64,000 nucleotides of DNA from Polyangium jinanense (lineage in GTDB: Bacteria > Myxococcota > Polyangia > Polyangiales > Polyangiaceae), in assembly GCF_028435365.1 (NCBI RefSeq), contig NZ_JAGTJJ010000055.1, positions 19,236 to 83,235 of the forward strand, given 5' to 3'. The notes under the pieces are model-generated. The model did not search any database and was not told the origin of the DNA. It worked only from the letters and a program-made list of their open reading frames with translations. The stretch's first letter is position 1; each line of letters begins with the position of its first letter. Positions 42,370 to 55,012 of this stretch are shown here, one piece after another. Position numbers and translations under genes: made by a program.

Positions 42370-44247
42370 ATGACCTCGGGTAGTCTCGACGGCATGTCGA
42401 AGTCCACGCCGCCGGACGGGCCTTCCCCTTCCGCCATCGACGACGCCGTCACGGTACCGCGCGCAGAGCGGGCGGCGGCCGCGAGCGGCGAGCCGAGCGC
42501 CATGCTGATCTCGTCCTCGGCGCTTGAAGAGCGCGGGCAAGGCTCGCTCCTCCAGGACGAGCTCGCGTCGCTCGTGGGAAAGCTCATCTCGGATCGCTAC
42601 GTCGTGCACGAGCTCATCGGGCACGGCGGCATGGGGGCGGTCTACCGCGGCGAGCAGGTGCACCTGCGCAAGCGTGTGGCCATCAAGGTCCTCCGGCCGG
42701 ACATGGCGCGGATGATCGAGCTCTCGGTCCGGTTCGAGCGCGAGGCCATCGCGGGCGCGCACGTGAGCCATCCGAACGTCGTCGCGGCCACCGATTTCGG
42801 CAAGCTCGACGACGGCTCGCAGTTCTTGATCCTGGAGTACGTCGAGGGCACGCCGCTGAAGGACCTCATCGAACAGGGCCCGATGCCCCTCGATCGGGCC
42901 CTCGCCATCAGCCGGCAGATCACAATGGCCCTCGGGGCGGTGCACGAGAAGAGCATCGTGCATCGCGACGTGAAGCCCCAGAACATCCTCGTCGACGCAA
43001 AAGGCACGGTCAAACTGCTCGATTTTGGCCTCGCCAAGGTGCGCGTCGAGCTGCTCTCGGATCAGGGTCGGAATGCGAAGCCGAGCCCGGCGCTGACGGG
43101 CGTGGGCATGGTCATGGGGACGTTCGCGTACATGGCGCCCGAGGCGGCGCGTGGCATGGAAGGCGTCGACGCCCGCTCGGATCTGTATGCGCTCGGCGTC
43201 GTGATGTACGAGATGCTCACGGGCAAACGCCCGTTCGAGGAGAGTGATCCGGGGCTTCACCTGAAGAAGATCCGCAGCGAGGATCCGCCGTCGATGCGGC
43301 AGCGCGCGCCGGAGATCACGGTGCCGACGCGGATCGAGGCGGTCGTGCTGCGGCTCCTCGCGCGGGAGCCGGATCGGCGGTTCGCCTCGGCGAACGAGGT
43401 GCTCGCGGCGCTCGACGAGGCGGCCGCGGCGCCCGAGAAGGAGCTGGAAAAAGCCCCCGAAATGGCGCCCGAGGCCGCGCCCACGAAGGCCGCTTCCGCC
43501 GGGCCGAAGCGCCTCGACAAACGCGCGCTCATCTTGGTTGCCGGGGGCCTCTCGGCGCTCGCGGTGCTGCTCCTCGTCGTGGTTCTCCTCCGCGGAGGAT
43601 CCGAATCCCAGGAAACCTCGGCTCCCACGGCGAGCGCGGCGCCCGCGCCGAGCCCGACGACGGCCCCCGAGAGCGCGCCGACCGATATCGACGGCGCGGA
43701 CGCGACGGAATGGGCCGAGCGGCTCCGACGGGCGGCGTCTCGCAAAGAATGGCGGCCGGGGGCCAAGGCGTTCCTCGCGCTCGCCAAGCTCGATCCGGCG
43801 CGGCTCACCGGCTCCGAGCTTCGCGGCGACGTGGCCACGGTCGTCGCGGGGATCGGCTTCGAGACGAGCTTCACCGAGTCGGATCAGGTCTTCGACGCGC
43901 TCGAAAACGAGCTCGGCAGCGGCGGCCTCGATGTCCTCTTCCACGTCGTGCGGACCCGCGGCGGCTCGAAGGCGAGCCGCAGGGCCCAGGACATCCTCGG
44001 AAAGCCCGGCATCCTGGACCGCGCCACACCCGCGCTGCGTGTCGCGTACGAGCTCCGCAAGTCTGCTTGTCCCGACAAGCGCGCGCTCTTTTCGCGCGCG
44101 GCCGAGGAGGGCGACGGGCGCGCCCTCGAGGAGCTCTTGATCGTGAAGGACGTTCCCTGCTCGGCCAAGCGGGATCCGTGTTGTTATCGGGAGGACGCGG
44201 AGCTGAAAGACGCGATCAGCAAGCTCCGGGCAAAACTCGGGGGCTGA
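42370..44247 (+). CDS. Membrane-anchored Ser/Thr protein kinase
   Basis: The 625-residue protein has a short N-terminal Ser/Pro-rich region, a kinase domain (about 80-350) with GHGGMGAVYRG, the AIK lysine, HRDVKPQN near 197 and DFG near 217, then one membrane helix (ILVAGGLSALAVLLLVVVLL, near 387-409). The C-terminal 200 residues are outside the membrane and include a helical region with four cysteines near the end (SACPDKR, VPCSAKR, DPCCYRE). The extracytoplasmic part may sense a signal but has no family that I know. It is co-oriented with the redoxin gene upstream. Confidence 0.9.
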   Translation: MTSGSLDGMSKSTPPDGPSPSAIDDAVTVPRAERAAAASGEPSAMLISSSALEERGQGSLLQDELASLVGKLISDRYVVHELIGHGGMGAVYRGEQVHLRKRVAIKVLRPDMARMIELSVRFEREAIAGAHVSHPNVVAATDFGKLDDGSQFLILEYVEGTPLKDLIEQGPMPLDRALAISRQITMALGAVHEKSIVHRDVKPQNILVDAKGTVKLLDFGLAKVRVELLSDQGRNAKPSPALTGVGMVMGTFAYMAPEAARGMEGVDARSDLYALGVVMYEMLTGKRPFEESDPGLHLKKIRSEDPPSMRQRAPEITVPTRIEAVVLRLLAREPDRRFASANEVLAALDEAAAAPEKELEKAPEMAPEAAPTKAASAGPKRLDKRALILVAGGLSALAVLLLVVVLLRGGSESQETSAPTASAAPAPSPTTAPESAPTDIDGADATEWAERLRRAASRKEWRPGAKAFLALAKLDPARLTGSELRGDVATVVAGIGFETSFTESDQVFDALENELGSGGLDVLFHVVRTRGGSKASRRAQDILGKPGILDRATPALRVAYELRKSACPDKRALFSRAAEEGDGRALEELLIVKDVPCSAKRDPCCYREDAELKDAISKLRAKLGG

Positions 44248-44257
44248 TCTCCACGGC

Positions 44258-45901
44258 TCAGGCGGTCTCGATGCGCGACACGAGCTCGAGCCCGAGCTCG
44301 CCCACGGCGAGCTCGCGCATCCGGAACTTTTGCACCTTCCCCGTCACCGTCATGGGGAACTCGTCCACGATCTTCCAGTAACGCGGAATCTTGAAGGTCG
44401 CGATTTTGCCTTTGCAAAATTCGACGAGCTCGGCCTCCGCCACCGCCTCGCCCGGCTTCGGCCGGACCCAGGCCATGATCTCCTCGCCGTATTTCGCGCT
44501 CGGCACGCCGATCACCTGCGCCTCGCTGACGCGCGGATGCAGGTGCAAGAACTCCTCGATCTCGCGCGGATACACGTTCTCGCCGCCGCGAATGATCATG
44601 TCCTTGATGCGGCCGACGATGTTCACGTATCCATCCGCGTCGATCGTCGCGAGGTCGCCGGTATGCATCCATCGGCCCGCGTCGATCGATGTGCGCGTGG
44701 CCTCCTCGTCGCCCCAGTAGCCGAGCATCACGCTGTAGCCGCGCGTGCAGAGCTCGCCGGCGACGCCGCGCGGCCGCACCGTGCCCGTCTTCGGATCGAC
44801 GATCTTGACCTCCACGTGCGGATGCACGCGGCCCACGGTGCCGACGCGTTTGTCCTCGGGATCGTTTGTCGCGCTTTGCGTGGAGACGGGCGAGGTCTCG
44901 GTCATCCCGTAGCAGATCGTGACCTCCCGCATGTGCATCTGCGAGACCACGCGCCGCATCACCTCCACCGGGCACGGCGATCCCGCCATGATTCCCGTGC
45001 GCAGCGAGCGCAGATCGAACTCCTTGAACCGCGGATGATCGAGCTCCGCGATGAACATCGTCGGCACGCCGTAGAGCGACGTGCACTTCTCGGCCTCGAC
45101 CGCCTCGAGCACCGCGAGCGGATCGAACGCCTCGCCCGGGATCACCATCGTGGACCCGTGCGACGTACACGCGAGGTTTCCCATGACCATGCCGAAGCAA
45201 TGGTAAAACGGCACGGGAATGCAGACCCGGTCATCGGGACCGTAGCCGAGAGCCTCGCCCACGAAATACCCGTTGTTCAGCACGTTGTGGTGCGAGAGCG
45301 TCGCGCCCTTGGGAAAACCCGTCGTGCCCGAGGTGTACTGGATGTTGATCGGGTCGTCGAACGAGAGCTCGGCCTCGCGCTCGGCGAGCGCGTCGTCGCT
45401 CACGTGTCCGCCAGCCTCCACGATCATCTTCCAGTCGTCGTCGAGGATCAAGACGAGCCGGAGCTCCGAAAGGCGCGGGCGAACCTCCGCGATCATCTCC
45501 ACGTAACTCGTCGCCCGGAACCGCCGCGCCGCGAACAGCACCGACACGCCCGATTTCCGCAATGCGTATTCGAGCTCCGCGGTCTTGTAGGCGGGATTGA
45601 CGTTCACCAGAATGGCGCCGACGCGCGCCGCGGCGTACTGCAGGACGACCCATTCGAACCGGTTCGGCGACCAGAGTCCCACGCGATCGCCCCGCTTCAC
45701 GCCGAACGCCACGAGCCCCCGCGCGACGCGCGTCGTCGCCTCCCAGAGCTCGCCGTACGTCATCCGCACGCCTTGCGAGCGGACGACGAGGGCCTCACGG
45801 TCCGGGTATCGCGTCGCCGTGCGGCGCAGATTTTCCCCGATGGTTTCGCCGAGCAGCGGCGTCGCGCTCGTGCCGTGGGTGTAGGAGAGAGCGGCGGTCA
45901 T
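44258..45901 (-). CDS. Acyl-CoA synthetase (AMP-forming, FadD-like)
   Basis: The 547-residue enzyme has the ANL-superfamily motifs: [18 protein letters not shown] (P-loop-like A3), YGMTETSP (A5), [17 protein letters not shown] (A7) and the hinge [20 protein letters not shown] (A8) with the catalytic Lys in the C-terminal domain ([11 protein letters not shown]). It activates carboxylic acids to acyl-CoA via an acyl-AMP and would feed the acyl-CoA dehydrogenases nearby. ATG 45901 gives a family-like N-terminus. It is convergent with the kinase gene (10-bp gap) and divergent from an SDR gene. Confidence 0.94.
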   Translation of the reverse strand: MTAALSYTHGTSATPLLGETIGENLRRTATRYPDREALVVRSQGVRMTYGELWEATTRVARGLVAFGVKRGDRVGLWSPNRFEWVVLQYAAARVGAILVNVNPAYKTAELEYALRKSGVSVLFAARRFRATSYVEMIAEVRPRLSELRLVLILDDDWKMIVEAGGHVSDDALAEREAELSFDDPINIQYTSGTTGFPKGATLSHHNVLNNGYFVGEALGYGPDDRVCIPVPFYHCFGMVMGNLACTSHGSTMVIPGEAFDPLAVLEAVEAEKCTSLYGVPTMFIAELDHPRFKEFDLRSLRTGIMAGSPCPVEVMRRVVSQMHMREVTICYGMTETSPVSTQSATNDPEDKRVGTVGRVHPHVEVKIVDPKTGTVRPRGVAGELCTRGYSVMLGYWGDEEATRTSIDAGRWMHTGDLATIDADGYVNIVGRIKDMIIRGGENVYPREIEEFLHLHPRVSEAQVIGVPSAKYGEEIMAWVRPKPGEAVAEAELVEFCKGKIATFKIPRYWKIVDEFPMTVTGKVQKFRMRELAVGELGLELVSRIETA

Positions 45902-46042
45902 GGCGCGGCATCGTGGCACGACGCGGCCGCGCCCGGGAGATGAAACGAACGAGGACGGACGTCCGGGGCATATCTCGCGGGTTTCAGCGATGCTCGACGG
46001 TTGACGGGGCACACGGGGCCGCGGATGATGGGTGGGGGCACC

Positions 46043-46825
46043 ATGGCAGGACGCATCGCAGGCAAGGTGGCGCTCGTGACGGGCGCGGGGTCGGGCATCG
46101 GGCAGGCGACGGCGGAGCTCTTCGCGGAGGAGGGCGCGCGCGTGGTGGTCACCGATATCGACGTCGCCGCGGCGGAGGCAGCGGCCACGCGCATCGCGAC
46201 GCGCGGCGGCCAGGCGCTCGCCCTGGAGCTCGACGCGACGGACGAGGCGGATTGGGAGTCGGTGCTCGACCGCGTGCTCGCGGGCTGGGGCCGGATCGAT
46301 ATCCTGGTGAACAACGCGGGCATCGCGTCGAGCGCTCCGCTCGCCGACAGCACGCTCGCCGATTTCCGGCGCGTCATCGCGGTGAACCTCGACAGCGTTT
46401 TCCTCGGCACGCAGCGGGGGATCCGGGTGATGCGCGGCGCGGGCGGGGGCAGCATCGTCAACGTGGCGAGCGCGTCGGGCAAAAGAGCGAGCGCGGGCGC
46501 GGGCGCGTATTGCGCGAGCAAGGCCGCCGTCGTGATGCTGACGAAGGTGGCGGCGCTCGAAGGCGCGCCGCACCGGGTCCGGGTGAACGCCGTGCTGCCC
46601 GCGGGCGTGGAGACGCCGATGTGGGAGAAGCAGCCGTTTTTCCAGGCGCTCGTGAAGGAGCTCGGCGACGTGCGGGAGGCTTATGCGGCGCTCGCGAAGA
46701 CCTCGCCGTTCGCGCGGTTCGCCACGCCGCGGGAGGTCGCGGCGGCCATTTTGATGTGTGCATCGGACGAGAGCTCGTACGTGACGGGCGCGGAGATCTT
46801 GGTCGACGGCGGGTATACGGCCTGA
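46043..46825 (+). CDS. Short-chain dehydrogenase/reductase
   Basis: A 260-residue classical SDR with [14 protein letters not shown] after the second strand (Asp favours NAD), NNAG, Ser in NVASASG and YCASK. It ends with [15 protein letters not shown], typical of the C-terminus of this family. Upstream ATG codons at 46001 and 46025 are in frame; ATG 46043, after GGTGGGGG, aligns with family starts. Substrate unknown. It is divergent from the acyl-CoA synthetase gene, so a shared lipid pathway is possible. Its stop lies 1 bp from the next convergent stop. Confidence 0.9.
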   Translation: MAGRIAGKVALVTGAGSGIGQATAELFAEEGARVVVTDIDVAAAEAAATRIATRGGQALALELDATDEADWESVLDRVLAGWGRIDILVNNAGIASSAPLADSTLADFRRVIAVNLDSVFLGTQRGIRVMRGAGGGSIVNVASASGKRASAGAGAYCASKAAVVMLTKVAALEGAPHRVRVNAVLPAGVETPMWEKQPFFQALVKELGDVREAYAALAKTSPFARFATPREVAAAILMCASDESSYVTGAEILVDGGYTA

Positions 46826-46826
46826 T

Positions 46827-48272
46827 TCAGGGCGCGTTCAGGATCCTGAGCACCCGCACCTTGATCCCTTTCTCGTCTTCGAGCCGCACGCCCACGGCGA
46901 CCTCGGCCCCGAACGCCCGGATGTCGAGCAGCCGCACGTCCGTCCACAGGTCGGAGAAGAGATTGTAGGTCGACGGCGCGTCGATCGGGAGCGTGAAGAG
47001 GGGGTCGACGAGGAGGTTTCCGGGCTCGTATCGCGCGATCACGAGCTCGTTCTTCGTCTTCACGTCCTCCACCACGCCGCCGCAGATGCACATCGACTCG
47101 TCGTCGAAGCATTGCTTCTCGTAAACGCGCATGTAATCGAGGTGGCTCACGATCCAGGCGAGCCATACCTTGCCGTCCGCGGTCCGCGTGATCGCGAAGG
47201 CACCGTTCTCGATGCCGGTCGCGGTCTCGTGGCAAGGGGCAGGGCATGTCCCGTTTTGCGGATCGTAATCGGTGGTGGCAGGACAAACGTAAGGCGGGAC
47301 GTTCGTGTCCGGAATCTCGATCTCGTCGGATGCCTGGCCCTCCGGCCACACCACGTGCAGGCCGACGTCGTGCTGGATGACGGCGACGAACGGCTCGACG
47401 CTCGCGCCGTTCACGCTCGCCGGGGCCTGGGTCACGCGGTATTTCGTGATCACCGAGGGCACGGAAACGCCGGTCAGGACCTCCGGCGGATCGCCGTACG
47501 CGAGATCGTAAAAGGAGCCGTTGGGAACGTACCCGAGCGAGACGGGCGCGCCCGAGGCGTCGATCGTGAATCGACTGCCCTCGCCGACGGTCTGCACGGG
47601 CGAAGACGAGAAGCTCCCGTCCACCGTACGCCTCGCGAGCGAGATTCCGCTCGGCGGATCGCTCGCGTACCACACGTACGCGATGCCCGCCGGATCGATC
47701 TCGAAATCGTAGACCGGCACGTAACGATCGTCCCTGTCGGCGACCGTCTCTTTCACGAACCCGCTCCCCTCCGGGCGCACGAGCACGAGGCCGTTCGGGT
47801 ATCCGACGGGCGAGGTGCTCCCGTCGATCGACGTCTCGTCGCCGACGGCATACACCTCGCCGGCCGGCCCCTGCGCGAGCACCATCGCGGTCGCGTCGAG
47901 CCGCATCGGGAATTCCTCGAACCGGCTGCCGCCCGACGGCGTGATCTCGAAGAGATAGGTCGCCTCGTGGCTCGACGTGCCGAGGTACGTCCCCGTGGGC
48001 CCCGGCGCGACGCGCACGCCGGCCGCGCCGAATTCGCGCTCGGTGCAGCGCACCTCGATGTCCGCCGTGATGGGGCAGCTCCCCGCGGGGCATCCCACGT
48101 CGTGCGAGGCCACTTCGAACGAGCACGTGATGGGCTCGCCGCCGGCTCCGCCGCCTCCGCCGGCCCCTCCCCCGCCCGCGCCGGGAGGCTCGTCCGGCCC
48201 GCCGCAGCCTGCCGCGACGTGCATGATTCCGACGAACATGGCCCCGACGAACGATCCGCGCAATGCCCTCAT
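46827..48272 (-). CDS. Large lipoprotein of unknown function
   Basis: The 481-residue product has a signal ending in the lipobox VAAGCG, then a Gly-rich linker and a long beta-rich body with repeated phrases like [21 protein letters not shown] and [12 protein letters not shown], suggesting a beta-propeller. A Cys cluster ([12 protein letters not shown]) lies near residue 390. No family was recognised. The start ATG 48272 has GAGGTGG upstream. Several similar propeller-like lipoproteins occur in myxobacteria as surface proteins. Confidence 0.7.
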   Translation of the reverse strand: MRALRGSFVGAMFVGIMHVAAGCGGPDEPPGAGGGGAGGGGGAGGEPITCSFEVASHDVGCPAGSCPITADIEVRCTEREFGAAGVRVAPGPTGTYLGTSSHEATYLFEITPSGGSRFEEFPMRLDATAMVLAQGPAGEVYAVGDETSIDGSTSPVGYPNGLVLVRPEGSGFVKETVADRDDRYVPVYDFEIDPAGIAYVWYASDPPSGISLARRTVDGSFSSSPVQTVGEGSRFTIDASGAPVSLGYVPNGSFYDLAYGDPPEVLTGVSVPSVITKYRVTQAPASVNGASVEPFVAVIQHDVGLHVVWPEGQASDEIEIPDTNVPPYVCPATTDYDPQNGTCPAPCHETATGIENGAFAITRTADGKVWLAWIVSHLDYMRVYEKQCFDDESMCICGGVVEDVKTKNELVIARYEPGNLLVDPLFTLPIDAPSTYNLFSDLWTDVRLLDIRAFGAEVAVGVRLEDEKGIKVRVLRILNAP

Positions 48273-48347
48273 GACGCATCCACCTCGCGTGAAAAGGAAG
48301 GCGAACACGGCATCAGAATGACAGGCGCCTGTCAAGCCCCGCCGGGC

Positions 48348-49001
48348 CTAGCGCCCGCCGAGGACCTCGAAGAGCATTTCGAGCATCCGGTACGTCAATC
48401 CCCACACGATTCGTTGCTCGACGGCGAATGCCGGCATATCGAGCACGTTTCCTTCGTGATTGTACGAATACCGCGTGGCGTTCTGGCCACGCGCCATCGG
48501 GCCGATCGGCGCCCATACCACCTCGGCCACCTCGGCGCTCAGCTGAAACGGCGGCAGATCGGGCTCGTCGAGGGCGAAGACGAACGGCGTGATGGTCATT
48601 CCGACGCGCCGGGCCCGGGCCACCGCGGGCACGTCCGCGAGCCGCGCCAGAAAGCGGCCGTGTTGCGCGAGATCGAGCCCGATTTCCTCCTCCGTCTCGC
48701 GCAGGGCCGTGTGATAAAGGCTCGGATCCGCCGGCTCCCGTCGCCCGCCCGGGAAGGCCATCTGCCCCGACCACGGATCTCCCTGCCGCTCGGAGCGGCG
48801 GATCAAAAGGACCTCGGCCTCATGCCCTTGGGGGTTCGGGGGCGAAGCTCCGCTTGTCGGAGCGGAGCCCCCGAGCGTGGAACGCGGCGCGCGCAGGATC
48901 GCCGCGACGGCCGCTTGTCGCTCCGTCGTCGCGGCCTCGGATACGAGATCGAGGACGGTGAGCCGGGCGGCGATGGCGGCGAGATCATACGAGGTCGACA
49001 C
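48348..49001 (-). CDS. NUDIX hydrolase, CoA diphosphatase type
   Basis: The 217-residue enzyme has the CoA-diphosphatase motifs LLIRRSERQGDPWSGQMAFP and GGRREPADPSLYHTAL followed by the NUDIX core RETEEEIGL. It cleaves CoA or acyl-CoA into 3'-phosphoadenosine phosphate and (acyl-)phosphopantetheine, and so could control acyl-CoA pools in this region rich in acyl-CoA genes. GTG 49001 has GGGAGAA upstream. An in-frame insertion of about 15 residues near residue 42-56 (STLGGSAPTSGASPPNP) is coded by a hairpin sequence. Confidence 0.9.
   Translation of the reverse strand: MSTSYDLAAIAARLTVLDLVSEAATTERQAAVAAILRAPRSTLGGSAPTSGASPPNPQGHEAEVLLIRRSERQGDPWSGQMAFPGGRREPADPSLYHTALRETEEEIGLDLAQHGRFLARLADVPAVARARRVGMTITPFVFALDEPDLPPFQLSAEVAEVVWAPIGPMARGQNATRYSYNHEGNVLDMPAFAVEQRIVWGLTYRMLEMLFEVLGGR
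48836..48874. repeat. Hairpin inserted in-frame within the NUDIX gene
   Basis: TCGGGGGCGAAGCTCCGC and the inverted GGAGCGGAGCCCCCGA lie around TTGTC. The stem is inside the NUDIX gene and codes for an extra Ser/Gly/Pro-rich loop between two conserved blocks. It resembles the small intergenic hairpins of this genome and may be a mobile palindromic insertion that kept the frame. Confidence 0.55.
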
Positions 49002-49055
49002 GGCGTTTCTCCCACAAGGGCTAGCGGCGCGCGCGGGAGACGTCAAGGGAAGGGC

Positions 49056-49295
49056 TTGACGCGTCGAGTCCCCATCGTGGTATCCGGCGACGAAGCGATC
49101 ATCATGATCGCCGGCTGCCAGCCGCCGGACAGCGCGTGCACCGATTGCCACGATTGCGTGAACCCGACGCCCGCCTGCGGCCCCGGCGGAACGTGCGGCC
49201 CGTGCAACACGGACAAGGATTGCTGCCCGCCGCTCGTCTGCACCCCGAACGGGACGTGCGTGCTGCCTCCACCCCAAATAGAACGTTTTTCCTAG
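49056..49295 (+). CDS. Small Cys-rich protein, possible lipoprotein
   Basis: A 79-residue frame with TTG at 49056 after AAGGGAAGG. It has 11 cysteines after residue 20, including a possible lipobox MIAGC at residues 17-21, with CxxC-type spacing (ACTDCHDC) and a DKDCCPPLVC core resembling disulfide-knot modules in myxobacterial surface proteins. An ATG at 49104 would shorten it to a 63-residue product. Its stop overlaps the convergent methyltransferase stop. The function is not known. Confidence 0.5.
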   Translation: MTRRVPIVVSGDEAIIMIAGCQPPDSACTDCHDCVNPTPACGPGGTCGPCNTDKDCCPPLVCTPNGTCVLPPPQIERFS

Positions 49296-50512
49296 CCGCG
49301 CGGCGCCTCGCCGAGAATCGCGAGGTTTCGCGGGGTCGCGTCCGCCTCGAACACCTGCGCGACCCGCGCCGTGTACCCTCGCTCTTCGAGCGCCGCCGCG
49401 CGGTCCAGCACGACCGCAATCTCCAGCGGACGCGCGAGCATCGCGCGCGGCAGCGTCCAGCGCCGGATCCGGCCGAACTCGATCGCCGCTTCCGCCTCGT
49501 GCTCGCGGATCTCCGCCTCCGTCGCCGGCGCGAGCCCCCGGAGCGCGAGCGCCCGCGCCGAAAGCTCCGCGAGCCCCTCGCGCGCCCTCCGCCGGTTGAT
49601 GCCACGCATCTCCTCGCCCGGCGCGATCGCAACGCCGCGCGCCCTGAGCAGCCGCGCGAGCGCGTGCCTGTTTTTCCGCGCATCGAGCATCTCCGCGAGG
49701 CTCGCCTCCACGCCCACGAGCCGCGTCGTCAGGTTCGAAAGCCCGAGCGCCTCGCGCGGGAGTACGAGCCCGGCCTCTCGCGCCGCCGCGGAAAGCGGCT
49801 CGCGCGCGGGCCCGTCGATCTTCTGCAGGCAACACGACACGAGCGCCACGTCGCATGGCGCCCTCGATGCTTCGAGCACCAACCGATCGCCGAGCGAGCC
49901 GCACGCGTGCAGCCCGACCGCGAGATCGTCGGGCGAAAGCAGGATCGGATCGCGGAGCGCGTCGAGCACGACGAACCTCGCGCGCGAGCCTTGCCCGAGG
50001 ATCGACGCCGCCTCCACGCGCCGCGGCTCGCGCTCGATCCCCACCGCGTCGCGGTCGAACATCTCCGCCGCGAGGCGCGTGAAATGTCCCCGCCCCGCGC
50101 CGATGTCCACGATTCGCCGCGCCCGCTGCGCCATGGGCTCGACCGCGTCGAGCAGCGCTTCGAGCTGCCGCGTCTTGCGCTCCGAAACCGATCGAGGCCG
50201 GTCGAGCCGCGTCCCCGGGCTCGCCGCGAGTCGCGCGGGCAGCGCCGAAACCTCGAGCGCCGAGCGCCCGAGCTCCACGAGCGACGCCGGCGCCCCTGTG
50301 AGCATCGGCAAGTGCGCCGCGAGCCCCTCGGCCTCGCAGCGGGCGAGCTCGTCGTCGGAGAGCGCGCCGAGGAACGCCGTGAACCCGCGCTCCTCGCAAA
50401 AGGCGGGCGGCTCCGCCGAATCCGGCCGCCCGCGCAGGATGTCGAGCGCCGGCACGACGAGCGCGAGCGCCCGCGCGAGGCTCTCCGAGACGAACCGGGT
50501 TGCCGCTTCCAT
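49292..50512 (-). CDS. SAM-dependent methyltransferase (METTL25-like)
   Basis: The 406-residue product has SAM motif I IVDIGAGRGHFTRLA at about 134-148, then ERE near motif II and LHACGSLGD and VSCCLQKI in the order seen in the methyltransferase_32/METTL25 family. The N-terminal 120 residues are helical. A C-terminal half with MRGINRRRAREGL may bind the substrate. The family's targets are poorly known (protein or RNA). ATG 50512 is preferred; GTG 50536 is possible. The stop overlaps that of the small Cys-rich gene by 3 bases on the opposite strand. Confidence 0.82.
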   Translation of the reverse strand: MEAATRFVSESLARALALVVPALDILRGRPDSAEPPAFCEERGFTAFLGALSDDELARCEAEGLAAHLPMLTGAPASLVELGRSALEVSALPARLAASPGTRLDRPRSVSERKTRQLEALLDAVEPMAQRARRIVDIGAGRGHFTRLAAEMFDRDAVGIEREPRRVEAASILGQGSRARFVVLDALRDPILLSPDDLAVGLHACGSLGDRLVLEASRAPCDVALVSCCLQKIDGPAREPLSAAAREAGLVLPREALGLSNLTTRLVGVEASLAEMLDARKNRHALARLLRARGVAIAPGEEMRGINRRRAREGLAELSARALALRGLAPATEAEIREHEAEAAIEFGRIRRWTLPRAMLARPLEIAVVLDRAAALEERGYTARVAQVFEADATPRNLAILGEAPRG

Positions 50513-50619
50513 GGCCGGCAAAGCGAACGGCCCCACATGCCTTCTGTCAAGCTGTACGTTTCGTGCCTTCGGGCTTCTACTCGCGCCCCTGCGTGGTGTA
50601 GGCTGCCGCCGAGCGCCGC

Positions 50620-52240
<1,621 letters not shown>

Positions 52241-52260
<20 letters not shown>

Positions 52261-55012
52261 CTTCCGGCGGCGCGCGGCGCTGCTCGGCCTCGCCGCGTTC
52301 CTCGGGGCCGTGGCGGTGGCGAGCTGCGAGAGCCTCGAAAACGTCGACAAGAACGAATGCGGCAACCGCGTCCTCGAACCGGGCGAGGATTGCGACGGAA
52401 ACCTCGTCCCCGGCGAGGAGGCGGTCAACGATCTCACGACCGTGCCCCCGAACCTCTGCGGCGCCACCTGCCGCTACGTCTGCAACCTCGCCGATGATCC
52501 GAACGTGGTGTGTCCGGCCGATTTCGGCTGCGGGATCGACGGCACGTGCCGCAAGCCCGGCGGGCTCTCCACGCCGCCGCTCTCGATCGGGGGCGGCGGC
52601 GTGCGGCGCTTCCTCTCCGGCGACTTCGACGGCGACGGCCGGCAGGATGCCGTGGCGCTCGGCGACAATTCGCTCGATATTATGTTTTTCGGGACGAACG
52701 GCCTCATCGATCGCTCGATCAACGTGCCGAACGAGCGCCGTTTGCCCGGGGTGGGCGACATCGACGGGGACGGCACCTCAGATCTCGTCCTGAACCTCGG
52801 CGACGCGCTCGGCGTCCTTTCGGGGCAGGACAACCGCACGCTAAAGCCGTGGAGTTACCATTCGGGGGAACTGGAGGGCGGCGCCACGCGGCTCGTCCCC
52901 CTCGGCTGGCTCAACGACGAAAACACGCTGCTCGCGTTCATCACGAAGGAGGGACAAACCCATCTCGAAACGATCACCGTCAACGGCAACGCCGAGCCCG
53001 TCCACAAGAAGGTGGGCGGAATGCAGGAGCTGGTTTTGCCGGGGACGCTGGTCGGCGCGGTCGCCGTGTCCGAAAACACGAAGAGCGACTCGAAATGCCC
53101 GGTCGTCGCCTTCGAGCTCGCATCGACGCCCTCGCAAGTAGTCATCCTCTCCTGCGGCGAATCCGGCAAACTCGCGGAGGATCCGAAGCATACCATGATG
53201 CCGCTGCCCCTCGGCGGCGCGGCCTGGGCCGGAGCATTCTTCGCGGACGCGAACAACAACGGCGACGACGACCTGCTCGTCGGGGCCGCGGAGCGTCTCC
53301 ACTTCCTCGCGAACGACGGCACGGGCAAGTTCATGGAGGCCGTGAACCCGCAGGTAGGGAGCCCCCCTTCGCCGCTCGTCGTCGAGCCGGGCACTTGCGG
53401 AGGCCGCGTCCTCGCCGGGCCGCCGCTCGCGGTCGGTGACCTCGACGGCAATCGAGCGCTCGACATCGTCGACGCGCGCGGCGTGCTCTACAATCCGTAC
53501 TATAAAGAAGAAGCGATCAAGAAGAGCTGCATCTCTCCGTCCAGCGTGAGCTGGGCACACGCCATCATCGGCGATTTCAATGGCAACGGGCTCCCGGACG
53601 TCCTCGCGTCGCGCTCGACGCAGACCCTCCTCGACGTGTGGAGCAGCGTCCCAGGGGGCGAGCTCAATACGTTCACCGTTCCGGTCGAAGAGCTCGTCGG
53701 CGAACTCGCCCTCGGCGATTTCGACGGTGACTCCGTGGACGACGCCGTGCTCCTGTATGCTCCGCCGCCTTCGCCTGGCAACGAAATGATGACGACTCCG
53801 AACGAGCTCATCGTGCTCTTCGGCCGCCCGCTCGCCGCGCCCGAGGCGCCCTTCTCCCTCGGTTTTTATCGGAACCTCGAGCACATCGCCACGGGCCGCG
53901 TGAAAGGGACGAACGCCATCGGTGCCCCCGATCTCCTCGACGATCTCGTGGTCCTCTCCGCCGCCGCCGGGGACTCGGGAGAGGCGCAAGGCATGCCGAA
54001 GCCTTTCACGATCATCGAGGGCAACGTCGGGCGACGGCTCCTCGCTCCGCTGACCATCAAGGGCACGTCGGCGGGCGCGCCCGAGGGCACGATGCCGGTC
54101 ACGGCCGATGCGCCGACGCAGATCGTCGTGTCCCACTTCGGCGTCGAAGCCTGCAATATGCAAGGGGGCCCGGGAGGATCCGCGCAGGGGACCCGGGCGA
54201 CCATCGCGGCCGCGACAGAGAGCGCGGTCTGGCTTGCAGGGTGTCGTCAAGACGGCTCGTCCCTGCGGGTCCTTGAAGGTCTGGATACGGGGAAGAGCAG
54301 CATGCTGCTCACACCGGTGAATTACAGCCAGAATCGCGACGCGCTCGGGGTCTTCCTCAAGGCTGAGACCGGGGGTCGTGGCCTCTGGGTCGCCGATTAC
54401 GACCCGAAGACGGGTTTCGAGGCCTCTCCCAAGCTCGATGACATCTCGAGCGTGCTCGAGGACCTCGTCCTGCCAAACCCCGATCCGTTCGACGCGCCGG
54501 CGGTCGTCGTCGATGTCGACGGCAATGGGCGGAGCGACGTCGCCCTCCTGGTGAACACGGTGAGCCCGATGAACGCGGCGCGGCCCCGGAGCGCGGTCGC
54601 CATCTACTGGAACGACGGCACGGGCACGGAGACGCTCGACGGAAAGCGGCCACCGACGGTCATCGAGATCCCCCAGAAGCTCCTCGAAGAGCCCGACACG
54701 TCCACGGAGAACAATAGCTCCAGCGACGACCTCATCCAGGGGATCGCCGATATCGCATTTTTGAACATCGACGGGGACGCGGCCCGGGAGCTCGTCCTTC
54801 TCACGCAGCGAGGGCTCTACGTGCTCGACCTGGGCACGGCTCAGGACGGGAAACGCGCGTTCAAGCTCCCGGAGGACGACAATCCGTTCGCCCGACTCCC
54901 GGGCGGCCAGGCGCTGCTCGCGATTGACGCGAACAGCGACGGCGTCGATGATCTGCTCGTCGCCGAGGGCCCCAGGCTCCTCCTCTTCCTCGGCAAGGAG
55001 GCGGCCCGATGA
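52241..55012 (+). CDS. FG-GAP/VCBS-repeat lipoprotein
   Basis: The 923-residue product has a signal with lipobox VAVASC near residue 29, a Cys-rich head (CGNRVLEPGEDCDG) similar to Cys-rich MopE-type motifs, then repeated DFDGDGRQDAVALGDN-, DIDGDGTSDLVLN-, DLDGNRALDIVDA- and DVDGNGRSDVALL-type motifs of FG-GAP/VCBS beta-propellers with calcium-binding loops. It should be surface-exposed. GTG 52241 lies inside the kinase gene end; the next gene overlaps by ATGA at 55009. No substrate is known. Confidence 0.88.
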
